Source of the DNA: Carnobacterium_B sp040274945
GTDB taxonomy: Bacteria; Bacillota; Bacilli; Lactobacillales; Carnobacteriaceae
Length of the DNA: 64,000 bases
NCBI RefSeq assembly: GCF_040274945.1
Contig: NZ_JBEMAR010000002.1
Span: 1 to 64,000, forward strand
Reading direction: 5' to 3'
Part shown: positions 44,157-53,301 of the stretch, piece after piece
Layout of the letters: every line of letters starts with the position of its first letter
Numbering within the stretch: the stretch's first letter is position 1
The notes under the pieces: model-generated
What the model was told of the DNA's origin: nothing
What the model saw: only the letters and a program-made list of their open reading frames with translations
Databases searched by the model: none
Program-made: the position numbers and the translations under genes

Positions 44157-44657
44157 TTACTCTTTAACTTCTTCCTTTGTTGCTGGATTAAGATAAAGAT
44201 AGATAAGATAGACACCCATTAGGGCAACAATTAGTGCAAAAGCAATTGGTTTTTGTAAGAAAGTAATGACATATCCAAAGTATGGAATTAGTATTTTTTG
44301 AGTTCCTATGTAGGACTCTTCTAGTACAAAACCTTGATCTTTGATATTATTTGCGTCCCCTTTTGTTACTAATCCTTCAGCTGTTATGTCCACTACTCTA
44401 TGCGTAACAAGTTCTTGGTTGTATTGAAACGTAATAATGTCTTTTTCATTCACATCGTCATAAGGATCCATTTCAACAATAATAAAATCGCCTACTGCTA
44501 TTTTCGGTTCCATACTTCCGCTTACGACAGTATATCCTTTGTATCCAAATAATCCGCTGCTGTCAGGAGCAGAAAAGAAGCTGATTCCGGCGATTACTAC
44601 AAAAATCAGAACGACGACTACTGCTATAGTTGTTCCAATAGTTTTTACTATTTTCAT
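44157..44657 (-). CDS. sipW: Signal peptidase I, SipW type
   Basis: Cleaves signal peptides of TasA-type substrates at the outer face of the membrane. The 166-aa protein has helices at ~9-28 and ~133-157. The catalytic Ser lies in SGSMEP (S48) and the base is His in LVTHRVV (H86), the ER-type Ser/His form that separates SipW from ordinary Ser/Lys peptidases. KGDANNIKD is the conserved box D region. GAGGAAA precedes the ATG. It stands upstream of the TasA-like gene with its own terminator, so it is likely co-regulated rather than strictly co-transcribed. Confidence 0.92.
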   Translation of the reverse strand: MKIVKTIGTTIAVVVVLIFVVIAGISFFSAPDSSGLFGYKGYTVVSGSMEPKIAVGDFIIVEMDPYDDVNEKDIITFQYNQELVTHRVVDITAEGLVTKGDANNIKDQGFVLEESYIGTQKILIPYFGYVITFLQKPIAFALIVALMGVYLIYLYLNPATKEEVKE

Positions 44658-44754
44658 GATTTATTTCCTCGCTATCTTTTCATTTGCCTTAAAGATAGCA
44701 TATCTTACCTAGTAAATCTATCTCGTATTTTTCAAAGTAAACAAAAATCACAGA

Positions 44755-45879
44755 TTATTCGTAAAAAATATTGTTTGCTAGACTTGTATGATATTCACTT
44801 TCTAACTGATTTTTAGATAGGTTCGGTCGAACAACATACAATGAGTTAGACGTATGATGTGCATTCGTTAGTCCAACAATCACACTATCAACGAGATCTT
44901 TGCCTTGAAATCTACTATGAATTACACCAGCGCAAAACGCTTCATTCATTCCCCAATTGTAACGTTCTCCTCTATTGCTTGAATAGTTGATGATGTGAAC
45001 ACCATTTTTTTGATTTCCAAAACCAATTTTAGAATTTCCTTTTGAGATAACGACATTTTCAAGTCCTTTATCTAACCATTTTTTCACAGCTATTTTAAGA
45101 TCATCATCTGTCTCAATGGTCATACCAAAGTACGCTGCAGTTTCGTTGTGCTTCGTGATCAATACTCTTATTCCTTCCAAATAGCTAGGAAGATTGGACA
45201 ACCTTTGAACTGAGACGGTCAACAACGCGACAGGGATATCATATTTACCGGCAAAACCATTTATAAACTCAATAGTTTCTTTAGGACAATTCAAGTCTAT
45301 GATAATGTATTTAGACCGTTTTAACACCGAAAGATGTCTACTAAGCCATTCAGGTGTCATTCTATCAAATATTTCTACTTCAGCTAGTCCTAATACCATT
45401 TCACCATTCTCATCGATTACTTCCGTAAACATTCCTGTTGGACATCCTTCAATGGTATCAACCGTTTTGATATTCATAAAATGTTCTGAGTGGTTCTCAA
45501 TCATTTTCCATTCTGCATCATTTCCAGCTACAGAAAACAACATGACTTTTTCTTCTAAACGCCCTAAATTTTCCGCAACGTTACGTGCAACTCCTCCAAC
45601 ATTTGTACGAGATTGCACGTTATGCGACGTTCCTTGAATCATGGTATCTTTAACTAAATAACGACGATCGATGTTCGCTCCGCCGATACAAATAATTGGT
45701 TCTTCTTCATTGAGTACATAAGCTTTTCCTAATAAATAATCTTTTTTTACAAGCCCAGAAATAAGATTGGCTGTAGCTGAACGGGATAATCCAATGCTAT
45801 CTGCTAATTCTTGTTGGGCTATAAACGGATTTTCACGAATGGTTTCTAAAATCAACTTTTCCTTTTCATTTAGGCTCAT
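44755..45879 (-). CDS. HTH-PfkB family sugar/nucleoside kinase-like protein
   Basis: A 374-aa protein with an N-terminal winged helix (~5-50; IAQQELADSIGLSRSATANL) and a PfkB ribokinase domain (~62-365), like the pseudouridine kinase/YeiC subgroup. IICIGGANID (62-71) and NVGGVARNVAENLGRL (93-108) bind substrate. The usual GAGD anion-hole/catalytic motif is GMNE here (310-313), so the catalytic Asp is Glu and two Gly/Ala are changed. It may be a weak kinase or a sugar-sensing regulator. Start ATG 45879, with AGGAA 8 nt upstream; a GTG two codons earlier is less likely. Confidence 0.85.
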   Translation of the reverse strand: MSLNEKEKLILETIRENPFIAQQELADSIGLSRSATANLISGLVKKDYLLGKAYVLNEEEPIICIGGANIDRRYLVKDTMIQGTSHNVQSRTNVGGVARNVAENLGRLEEKVMLFSVAGNDAEWKMIENHSEHFMNIKTVDTIEGCPTGMFTEVIDENGEMVLGLAEVEIFDRMTPEWLSRHLSVLKRSKYIIIDLNCPKETIEFINGFAGKYDIPVALLTVSVQRLSNLPSYLEGIRVLITKHNETAAYFGMTIETDDDLKIAVKKWLDKGLENVVISKGNSKIGFGNQKNGVHIINYSSNRGERYNWGMNEAFCAGVIHSRFQGKDLVDSVIVGLTNAHHTSNSLYVVRPNLSKNQLESEYHTSLANNIFYE

Positions 45880-46153
45880 AGCCACATTTCCTTCCCTTTT
45901 CCCTTATTAAATTCGTCTATCTTTTTATATTAACTACCTTTGATCTTTTCTCCAATTTAAATCTTTTATTTTAATTTTTAATCGTTAAAGATGAAAGCTG
46001 ATTTTTATTTTTTAAATATAATTTCTTTATATTATTTAACTCTATTAGTTATATATTCATTATCTTATCTTAGATAGCGCTTAATTTCAATTTACTTACC
46101 TTTGTTTACTAAAAAAGATTCTAAAAAAAGCGGAAGTTTATTCTAATTTGGCC

Positions 46154-46475
46154 GAACTAAGGCTCGTTACGTCAACTCAAACGGAAATCGTTTCTGAGTT
46201 AATCGAATTAAGGCTTGTTACATCAACTCAACCGGAAATCAATTCTGAGTTGATCGAATTAAGGCTTGTTACATCAACTCAAACGGAAATCAATTCTGAG
46301 TTAATCGAATTAAGGCTTGTTACGTCAACTCAAACGGAAATCAATTCTGAGTTAATCGAATTAAGGCTTGTTACGTCAACTCAAACAGAAATCAATTCTG
46401 AGTTAATCGAACTAAGGATCGTTATGTCTACTCAAATGGTAATTGGTTCTGAGTTGAACGAACTAAGGATCGTTG
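46154..46475. repeat. Six and a part 51-bp tandem repeats (intergenic)
   Basis: Full units start at 46154, 46205, 46256, 46307, 46358 and 46409; a partial one begins at 46460. The core is GTTACATCAACTCAAACGG. Each unit has the dyad AACTCA...TGAGTT with 15 nt between. Because 51 is a multiple of three, an open frame (46148-46597) arises by default; it lacks a ribosome site and ends in unrelated sequence, so I treat it as non-coding. Confidence 0.85.
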
Positions 46476-46512
46476 CCTTAGTATGTGTATCGGACAATTA
46501 TTTATCAAAAAA

Positions 46513-46547
46513 AATCACAAAGAAGATAAAGCATCTTCTTTGTGATT
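46513..46547. terminator. Terminator of the PII-like operon
   Basis: 15-bp perfect stem (AATCACAAAGAAGAT, 46513-46527, with 46533-46547) with T-runs, stronger on the minus strand. It lies ~165 bp past the PII-like stop; the DNA between (46548-46711) shows no gene. Confidence 0.85.
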
Positions 46548-46711
46548 CTTTTATTTTTACACCAAGCCTACCGTCGAACTTCGTATCTTGGTTTTAGTTG
46601 AGCTTCACTTCCCAGACACTGGGCTATTTTCATGAATTGACGCAATGCGCAGGATGCTCTTGCTTTCAATTCTTGAAAATTGCTGTGTGTCTAAACGGTA
46701 ACTTCGCATCC

Positions 46712-47380
46712 TTAGAATAGGCCTCTTGTGTTGGTTACGTCCATAGTGAAGAGTACGCCGTTTCCGGGTTGTTCAATTTTTAGCGCATTGCTGATAGATG
46801 CGACCACGGCATCTGTGGTGTGTTGTTCTGTAAGGATCATCACGACTTCTTTTTCTGGTTCAATATCCATTGAGAAAAGTCGGCTTGTTTCGTGGCTACC
46901 TGAACCACGAGCATTAATGACTGTTCCTCCTTGAGATCCAGCTGCAACAGCAGCATCAATCACTTCTTCTGCTTGTCCACGATCTACAATCGTAAAAATA
47001 GCTTGATGCATAATATCCTCAACCTTTCTGCCGTGAGCATCTGTATTGTAGATGCAATTTCGGTTTCCTAATAAATTCGCGATAGGAATCGTAAACGCAA
47101 TTCCTCGATTTCTTTTTTTCAATTGTAATTTCTCTGTTAAGGCATCTAATGCTGTTTCAGCAGTTTCTTTGCGTGCAGCCATAATTAAAACTTCTTTTTT
47201 GACGTCTTCTAGTCCAAAAAATTTCAATGCTGAATTAGACGCTGTGCCTAAACCTCGAAAAACCGTTCCTCCTGATACGCCATTCTTTTTAGCAATTTGC
47301 AGAGCCTTACTACCTGTCCCGCTATTCACTACTAAAAATAACAAATCATAATCCATACCTTCAATAATCGTGTTACTCAT
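46712..47380 (-). CDS. Tandem PII-like signalling protein
   Basis: A 222-aa protein made of two PII-like (ferredoxin-fold) halves (~1-108 and ~115-222). The halves align over GGTVFRGLGTASNSALKFFG and GGTVINARGSGSHETSRLFS, and again over KEVLIMAARKETAETALDAL and KEVVMILTEQHTTDAVVASI. HETSRLF near residue 165 recalls the GlnB-type T-loop base. Its start overlaps the DUF1538 gene by 8 nt (47373-47380), so the two are coupled. It probably senses a metabolite or nucleotide and gates the membrane protein; the ligand is unknown. Confidence 0.82.
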   Translation of the reverse strand: MSNTIIEGMDYDLLFLVVNSGTGSKALQIAKKNGVSGGTVFRGLGTASNSALKFFGLEDVKKEVLIMAARKETAETALDALTEKLQLKKRNRGIAFTIPIANLLGNRNCIYNTDAHGRKVEDIMHQAIFTIVDRGQAEEVIDAAVAAGSQGGTVINARGSGSHETSRLFSMDIEPEKEVVMILTEQHTTDAVVASISNALKIEQPGNGVLFTMDVTNTRGLF

Positions 47381-48863
47381 TCGATTGGAGTCCTCCCTTA
47401 CGAGATTTGATTTTAAACATTATACCAAGTATTTCTAACGTGATGATTGGCATCATAGCCACCATTGCAATCATACCAAATCCATCTAATAAGACATTTG
47501 CTCCTTCAATCGATTCAGCTGCTCCTTGTACAAATGCTAAAATGAAGGTTGCTGTCATAGGTCCTGAAGCTACTCCACCAGCATCAAATGCCATCCCGAC
47601 AAACATTTTGGGCGTAACATACATTAATCCAATGGCCAAAATATATCCTGGTAAAATGAAATGCCATAATTGTAAACCTGGAATTAAGATACGAATCATT
47701 GATAAAAGAACCGCTAATCCAACACCAATGGATAGTGCCGTTAAAACTACTTTTCTTCTAACATAACCATTTGTGACATCTTCAATTTGATGTGTTAAAA
47801 CATATACAGCCGGTTCAGCCAATATGGTTACAATTCCTAATACAAAGGCTACAATTAACACATAAATGCTGTTGTCTAATGCAGCTACAGTATATCCTAC
47901 CACACTTCCAACTTCCATGAAACCAGCATTTACTCCAACTAAGAAAATAACTAAACCAACAAAAACATAGAAGGCTCCTTTTAGGATTTTCGTTAATTTT
48001 TTCTTTGATAATTTCAAGAAAAAGACTTGGTAAATCAAGAAAATACTGACAATAGGTACTAAAGCAATTAAGATTTCTTTTGTAATAGTAGGAAAATGAT
48101 GAATAAATGGTTCAATCACCGATTTAGATCCTGTTAGATCTACTGCTAAACTTCCTGAAATCTCATCTTGTCCACCAATAATATTCATCAACATCACAGC
48201 TATAATGGCTCCTGAAGAAGAGATGGCTACTAAACCAAAACTATCTTTTTCAGATGCTTTCCCATCTTTTTTCAAAGTTGATACTCCTAATGCTAGCGAC
48301 AACATAAATGGTACTGTTAAAGCACCTGTAGTAGCTCCCGAAGCATCAAACGCCATCGCTAGGAATTCATTTGATGTAAATAGTGCTAGTAAAAAAATAA
48401 CAAAATAGATCCCAGTCAATAATTTATATAAGGGGATATTAAACACGATTCGTAATAAACCAATGGTCATCATGACTGCGATTCCAATAGAAACATAAAT
48501 CAATATGCTCATATTGTCGATAACTCCTCCGGTAACATCCGCAATCTGATTAGCTAAAATATGCAAATCAGGTTCAGCGATTGAAATAAAGAATCCCAAC
48601 ACAAGCCCGGCGATAACGACGATCCAAACTTTATTGCTCTTGGCGACTCCTTTTCCTAAATTGGTTCCAATAGGAGTAATTCCTATATCCGTTCCTAATA
48701 AGAAAATAGCTAACCCAATGACCACAAACAAAGCACCCAATAAAAAGCGCAACAATAAACTAGTTTCAAGCGGTGCTATGGTAAAATTCAGTATTAAAAC
48801 GATCACAACGATCGGCAATACGGATAGTAAAACTTCTTTAAATTTTTCTGTAAGTATACTCAA
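47373..48863 (-). CDS. DUF1538 membrane protein (duplicated)
   Basis: A 496-aa integral membrane protein with about 12 helices in two related halves. Each half has an ISIAEPDLHILANQIADVTG or LAEPAVYVLTHQIEDVTNG motif and a MAFDASGATTGALTVPFMLS or MAFDAGGVASGPMTATFILA motif. These are the DUF1538 marks and suggest an inverted or tandem transporter fold. Translation starts at TTG (48861-48863), with AAGGA somewhat distant (12 nt). Linked to the tandem PII-like gene, it is likely a PII-controlled channel or transporter; the solute is unknown. Confidence 0.82.
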   Translation of the reverse strand: MSILTEKFKEVLLSVLPIVVIVLILNFTIAPLETSLLLRFLLGALFVVIGLAIFLLGTDIGITPIGTNLGKGVAKSNKVWIVVIAGLVLGFFISIAEPDLHILANQIADVTGGVIDNMSILIYVSIGIAVMMTIGLLRIVFNIPLYKLLTGIYFVIFLLALFTSNEFLAMAFDASGATTGALTVPFMLSLALGVSTLKKDGKASEKDSFGLVAISSSGAIIAVMLMNIIGGQDEISGSLAVDLTGSKSVIEPFIHHFPTITKEILIALVPIVSIFLIYQVFFLKLSKKKLTKILKGAFYVFVGLVIFLVGVNAGFMEVGSVVGYTVAALDNSIYVLIVAFVLGIVTILAEPAVYVLTHQIEDVTNGYVRRKVVLTALSIGVGLAVLLSMIRILIPGLQLWHFILPGYILAIGLMYVTPKMFVGMAFDAGGVASGPMTATFILAFVQGAAESIEGANVLLDGFGMIAMVAMMPIITLEILGIMFKIKSRKGGLQSNE

Positions 48864-49192
48864 ATAAATGACACATCCTTTCTAACTTTGGTAATTTTGT
48901 CTTTACCTAATGAGGGTTGCTGAAGAAAACAAAAGATGAATATATTGAATTAAACCCTTCTTTTTGAACGTTCAAAAGTCTACTTGTCTCGACTGAACTT
49001 ATTTTTTGCTTTCATCAACTGCCCATGCAAGTACCTACTTCATTACCTATCTTTAATTGTACCATAAGATTTACTGGAATTAAAATTTGATTAACAGTTT
49101 CTACTTTTATCACTTAATGAATAAGTGATTCATTTAAACAGCAAAAAGACGAACTTCTAATAGTAGAAGTTCGTCTTTTTTATTCGCTTATT
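48864..49192. other. Intergenic region upstream of DUF1538 gene
   Basis: No gene in ~330 bp. It holds an 8-bp dyad (ATCACTTA, 49109-49116, with 49122-49129), possibly an operator, and the terminator of the channel-type gene (49143-49180). Confidence 0.5.
49143..49180. terminator. Terminator of channel-type gene
   Basis: 17-bp perfect stem (AAAAAGACGAACTTCTA, 49143-49159, with 49164-49180) around ATAG; T-runs on both sides. Confidence 0.92.
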
Positions 49193-50455
49193 TTATAAAG
49201 TTGGACCTTGATCGTCTGTTGAGTTACTTTCTTTTTCCATCTTTTTATCTAATTTTGCTAATTGACTTTTAGCGAAGTCGCGTCCGCCAACACCAAATGC
49301 GATTGCAAAGGCAATTGACAAAGCTCCTAAGATTAAAATGAAGGCCAAGTTAACAATGCTTGTAGCAAATTGTAATTGGTTTAAAGCCATAAATACGGAT
49401 AAAACAATTAAGATGTATTTCAAAATTTCACCAGCAAATTTATTACCAGTAGATTTTGAAATGAATCCACCTAATGCAGTTCCACCTACAACACCGATTC
49501 CTAAAATAATTAAAGCGCTAAGAACAAGTGGTAAGTAAGCGATCACTGCTGCACCAATAGCATTTAGAACTTCTAAGTTTAAAACATTTAATGCTTCAAC
49601 TACGAAGAATACACTAATAACAACGGTAACTGTTTGTCCAATAATTTTAGCTAAATCAAAATTCATATTTCCAGAATTTTTAACATATTTAGTTAAACCA
49701 TTGATACCAGTACTTGAAAGTAAATCTGTTAATAAGCTACCTACAAATTTAGCAATAGCAATCCCAACAGCTAATAAAATTACAGCTACAATAATATTTG
49801 GAATAGCAGCTAGAACTTGATTCAATACACCAACAATTGGGCGTGAAATAGAATCAATATTCAATGTTTCTAAAGCAATTGTTACGATTGGAATTAAAAC
49901 AACTACGTAGACAATGTTTCCTAAAACTTTAGCCATTGTACTCTTTTGGCTAGCAGAAGGTGTTGCAGTAGTTTCTGAACCAGAACTTGTAAGCTTAGAA
50001 ACCCACTTATCAACGTTTAATGTTAACGCTAAGTTGTAAACAAGATTCTTAACAAAACGAGCAACAAATACTCCTACTGCGACGATTACTGCTGCAGCAA
50101 GCAAGTTTGGCAAGAAGTTTAATGCACTATCAAACATATTTGAAATTGGTTGAGCGACTGCATCTAATCCTAACATACTTAAAATTCCTGGTAAGAACAA
50201 TAGCCAAATTAAGAAATAAAGAACTTGTGCTAGGGAATCGATGGTAGTGTCTGCTTGTTCCTGTGAATTTGTTACGCCCCATTTTGTTAATAGTCGACCA
50301 AATCCGGCTGCTTTCAACCCTTTTTGGACAGCTTTTTTAACTAGTGTGGCTACTATCCATGCCAATATCAATAATAGGATTGCGCCTAAAAGTGTCGGCA
50401 GAAAATCAAAAAATGAATGTAATCCTGAATTAAATGATTCTGTTACGTTGTTCAT
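49193..50455 (-). CDS. Mechanosensitive channel-type TM-helix protein
   Basis: A 420-aa membrane protein built of repeated MscS-type conserved TM helices. The repeated motif is seen as FLPTLLGAILLLILAWIVAT, LPNLLAAAVIVAVGVFVARF, IPNIIVAVILLAVGIAIAKF and LPLVLSALIILGIGVVGGTA. A cytoplasmic MscS beta-domain is absent; the end is a Lys-rich tail. The start is ATG 50453-50455 with AAGGAG 9 nt upstream. The role is probably osmotic, but repeat-only members are not well characterised. Confidence 0.85.
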   Translation of the reverse strand: MNNVTESFNSGLHSFFDFLPTLLGAILLLILAWIVATLVKKAVQKGLKAAGFGRLLTKWGVTNSQEQADTTIDSLAQVLYFLIWLLFLPGILSMLGLDAVAQPISNMFDSALNFLPNLLAAAVIVAVGVFVARFVKNLVYNLALTLNVDKWVSKLTSSGSETTATPSASQKSTMAKVLGNIVYVVVLIPIVTIALETLNIDSISRPIVGVLNQVLAAIPNIIVAVILLAVGIAIAKFVGSLLTDLLSSTGINGLTKYVKNSGNMNFDLAKIIGQTVTVVISVFFVVEALNVLNLEVLNAIGAAVIAYLPLVLSALIILGIGVVGGTALGGFISKSTGNKFAGEILKYILIVLSVFMALNQLQFATSIVNLAFILILGALSIAFAIAFGVGGRDFAKSQLAKLDKKMEKESNSTDDQGPTL

Positions 50456-50676
50456 ACTTAACATCTCCTTTTTTTTTATTTGTTTCTTTACAATTATTAG
50501 TATAGCGGATGTATTTTTTTAAAGAAAATAATACGCATTGTATATTTTAGTCATTTTACAAAAATATAGTCTAAATCTTATTCTGTCAGTCTTTAATCCA
50601 TTTATCTCATTGACTAAAAATACAATCATTGTTATATTTTTAAGAGTATATACATAAATAAAACAAAAGAAGGTGC

Positions 50677-52026
50677 ATGATGATCAAAAAAAATCGGCTT
50701 GAAACAGAATCTATTCCAAAATTATTAGCAGAATTTTCGATACCGGCAATTATTGGGATGCTAGTTAATGCTATTTACAACATTGTGGATCGCATCTTTA
50801 TTGGAAATGATCCAGTATTAGGGTCTTTGGGACTAGCTGCCGTTTCAATTACTTATCCTGTAACATTGGTTTTATTGGCATTTGCCCTAATGGTAGGTGT
50901 CGGAGGATCAACTCGTTTCTCTATTAGCTTAGGTAGAAAAGAAACTGAAAAAGCTAAGTTCTTTTTAGGAAATGGAGTTACGCTAGCTATTCTTGCTGGA
51001 CTGTTGTTTATGATTTTAGGAAATATCTTTATTGAACCTATCTTGCGTTTACTAGGTGCAAGTACAGCTGTTCTTCCATACGCAAAAGATTATTTGAGCG
51101 TTATTTTATATGGAGCTGTTTTCCAAAGTGTCGCTATGGCATTGAATAACTTCTCAAGAGCGGATGGAAACCCTCGCGTTTCTATGGTCAGTATGATGAT
51201 CGGTGCTGGATTCAACATCGTATTTGATTACATTTTCATCGTTCAACTCGGTTGGGGTATGAAAGGAGCAGCATATGCTACTATTGGCGGACAGTTTCTT
51301 TCAATGATCTGGCAATTAACCTATTTCTTGGGACCTAGAGCAAATATCAAATTGGTTTTCCAAAACATGAAGTTAAAAGTTGCCTATGTAAAAGATATCT
51401 TAACAACCGGTATACCGGCATTCTTATTGCAAATCGCAAATAGCGTACTGAATATTGTCATCAATGCTAGTTTAGTTACTTATGGGGGCGACATTGCTAT
51501 ATCAGTTGCTGGTATCATTACTAGTGCAACAACTATTATCATTATGATGGTTTCAGGATTGGTTCAAGGTCTACAGCCTATTATTAGTTACAATACTGGA
51601 GCAGATCGAACCGACCGCGTAAAACAAGCGTTGAAAATCGGGAGTATTGTTGGCGGAATTATCAGCACGACAGGTTTCTTAGTTTTCCAATTATTCCCTG
51701 ACTTCGTTATTACATTATTCAACCAAGAACCAGCTGTTGTTTCATTAGGAGTAGAAGCAATCCGCATCTGGACAGTAGCCTTTCCACTTGTAGGTATCCA
51801 AATCGTATGGGCAAGTTATTTTCAAGCAGTCGGAAAAGTTCAACTGGCCAGCTTTTTAAATTTAGCTCGTCAAATCATCTTTTTGATTCCTTTAGTTCTC
51901 CTATTGTCGTCTGTTTTTGGTCTTTACGGTATTTATACCGCTGTTCCGATTGCTGAAGCTTTAGCTTTCGTTGTGACCTTTATCTTTTTAAAGAGTCAAT
52001 TTAAAACGACTCAGCATCCGCTTTAA
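50677..52026 (+). CDS. MATE-family efflux transporter (MepA-like)
   Basis: A 449-aa exporter with 12 helices in two halves. The N-terminal SIPAIIGMLVNAIYNIVDRI, then FIGNDPVLGSLGLAAVSITYP, and VGVGGSTRFSISLGRKE are MepA-group marks. It exports cationic drugs or dyes in exchange for ions in related species. Two adjacent ATGs (50677, 50680); GAAGG favours the second slightly. No regulator is adjacent. A good terminator follows. Confidence 0.93.
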   Translation: MMIKKNRLETESIPKLLAEFSIPAIIGMLVNAIYNIVDRIFIGNDPVLGSLGLAAVSITYPVTLVLLAFALMVGVGGSTRFSISLGRKETEKAKFFLGNGVTLAILAGLLFMILGNIFIEPILRLLGASTAVLPYAKDYLSVILYGAVFQSVAMALNNFSRADGNPRVSMVSMMIGAGFNIVFDYIFIVQLGWGMKGAAYATIGGQFLSMIWQLTYFLGPRANIKLVFQNMKLKVAYVKDILTTGIPAFLLQIANSVLNIVINASLVTYGGDIAISVAGIITSATTIIIMMVSGLVQGLQPIISYNTGADRTDRVKQALKIGSIVGGIISTTGFLVFQLFPDFVITLFNQEPAVVSLGVEAIRIWTVAFPLVGIQIVWASYFQAVGKVQLASFLNLARQIIFLIPLVLLLSSVFGLYGIYTAVPIAEALAFVVTFIFLKSQFKTTQHPL

Positions 52027-52045
52027 TCATTTAATTGATCTCACT

Positions 52046-52078
52046 AAAAGAGGGCGACAGTTGTTTCGCCCTCTTTTT
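52046..52078 (+). terminator. MATE gene terminator
   Basis: AAAAGAGGGCGA (52046-52057) pairs with 52066-52077, ending in a T-run. Confidence 0.92.
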
Positions 52079-52141
52079 GTCGTATTTACTGCTTGAAAAT
52101 CAAAGCTAATCTGATTGCACATAGCAAATAGGCTATTTTTT

Positions 52142-52320
52142 AATGAGTAAAGCTGTAAAATGAATTTTCATGGACAAGTTGAGCTCAAAATTTCGTTCAC
52201 TCGTCCATGAAACGGTTTTTAATGGACGAGTGAACAAAAAAACAACCGTCACTTGTCCATCAAAACTAGTTTATCGGCAAAGTGACACAAAAAAATTCCC
52301 TCACTTATCCATGAAAAAGA
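52142..52320. repeat. 53-bp tandem repeat array with inverted arms
   Basis: Forward motifs (TTCACTCGTCCAT type) start at 52196, 52249 and 52301 and reversed ones (ATGGACGAGTGAA type) at 52170, 52222 and 52279. One unit has a perfect 14-bp inverted repeat (52195-52208 with 52222-52235). It lies between convergent MATE and DegV genes. Related sequence recurs at 61300-61442. Confidence 0.85.
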
Positions 52321-52360
52321 GATTAACCAAAATTAGTGTGCGCTTATTGATAAAGTATGC

Positions 52361-52403
52361 AAAAAGAACGAGTCGAGACGTCTAGTCTTGACTCGTTCTT
52401 TTT
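52361..52403 (-). terminator. DegV gene terminator
   Basis: AAAAAGAACGAGTC stem (52361-52379 with 52384-52403; one G-U pair) and T-run on the minus strand, overlapping the DegV stop codon. Confidence 0.9.
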
Positions 52404-53277
52404 AATTTTGATACCATTCTGGGCGTTCATCAAAGTAAAAGACGCCAATCCCACCAATTCCAATATGAGAACCTAGTACCGCCCCAATTCGAAATACTTG
52501 GGTTTGGCAATCAGGCAATTCTTCTTTTAACTTCGCCTCAATCGCTCTAGCTGTTTCTTCATCATCGCCATGGCTAATGCCAATGGTTTGATCCGTAAAG
52601 TTTCCTAAACCATTTTTAACATCTTCAATTAATCTTTTGTAGATTTTTTTCTCCCCGCGAACAAGTTTATGCATTTTGATAAAACCATCGTCAACAATCA
52701 AGTACGGTTTAATATTTAACGCTGTTCCTACGTACCCCGTAGTTTTATTCACACGCCCGCCTTTAACCAGCCAATTCAGGTCCCTTAACGTAAATTTGTA
52801 TAGGACATGGTCAATGTTCCATTCCATTTGACGAACGATCTCGTCAAATGGCTTTCCAGCTTCGATCATTTTCAACGCTTGAAGTGCAATAAGTGCTCCA
52901 CCACCTGCCCCACCTCTTGAATCAACTAAGGCCATTTTTCGTTCCGGGTATTTTTCTTTGTATTCTTCCATAATCTGATGCGCAAATTGATACGTTCCAG
53001 ACATTTTTGATGAAAAGGAAAGATAAATCATATCTTCATTTTCCTGAATCCCTTTATCCAATACTTTTGTCAGAGATTCATAAGAAATTTGAGAAGTCTT
53101 TGGTACATTTCCAGATCGCATTGCCTCATACACAGCGTCCACTGTGATTTCTTCGCCATCCAAATACGATTGATTATCTAGTATGATGCTAAGTGGAATG
53201 ACTTCGAAATCATACTTTTGTTCCATTTCTAAGTTACGATCAATGGTTGTATCAATAATTAATTTTGTCAATTTCAT
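52402..53277 (-). CDS. DegV-family fatty-acid-binding protein
   Basis: A 291-aa DegV protein. IIDTTIDRNLEM replaces the common DSTSD start, PLSIILDNQSYLDGEEIT follows, and the lipid-head contacts are in KTSQISYESL (~60-69) and YLSFSSKMSGTYQ (~84-96). VDSRGGAGGGALIAL and LNWLVKGGRVNKTTG complete the signature. Such proteins (FakB type) hand fatty acids to FakA, whose gene is not seen here. AAGG precedes the ATG. Confidence 0.9.
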   Translation of the reverse strand: MKLTKLIIDTTIDRNLEMEQKYDFEVIPLSIILDNQSYLDGEEITVDAVYEAMRSGNVPKTSQISYESLTKVLDKGIQENEDMIYLSFSSKMSGTYQFAHQIMEEYKEKYPERKMALVDSRGGAGGGALIALQALKMIEAGKPFDEIVRQMEWNIDHVLYKFTLRDLNWLVKGGRVNKTTGYVGTALNIKPYLIVDDGFIKMHKLVRGEKKIYKRLIEDVKNGLGNFTDQTIGISHGDDEETARAIEAKLKEELPDCQTQVFRIGAVLGSHIGIGGIGVFYFDERPEWYQN

Positions 53278-53301
53278 CTCACCTTATCTTTACGTTTACC
53301 G

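Noticed and set aside
46148..46597. 149-aa repeat protein frame on the plus strand
   Set aside because: The open frame follows from the 51-bp period; the start is a TTG without a ribosome site and the end reads through a terminator hairpin.
52170..52385. 71-aa plus-strand frame
   Set aside because: It lies within the 53-bp inverted-arm array and the DegV terminator; no ribosome site.
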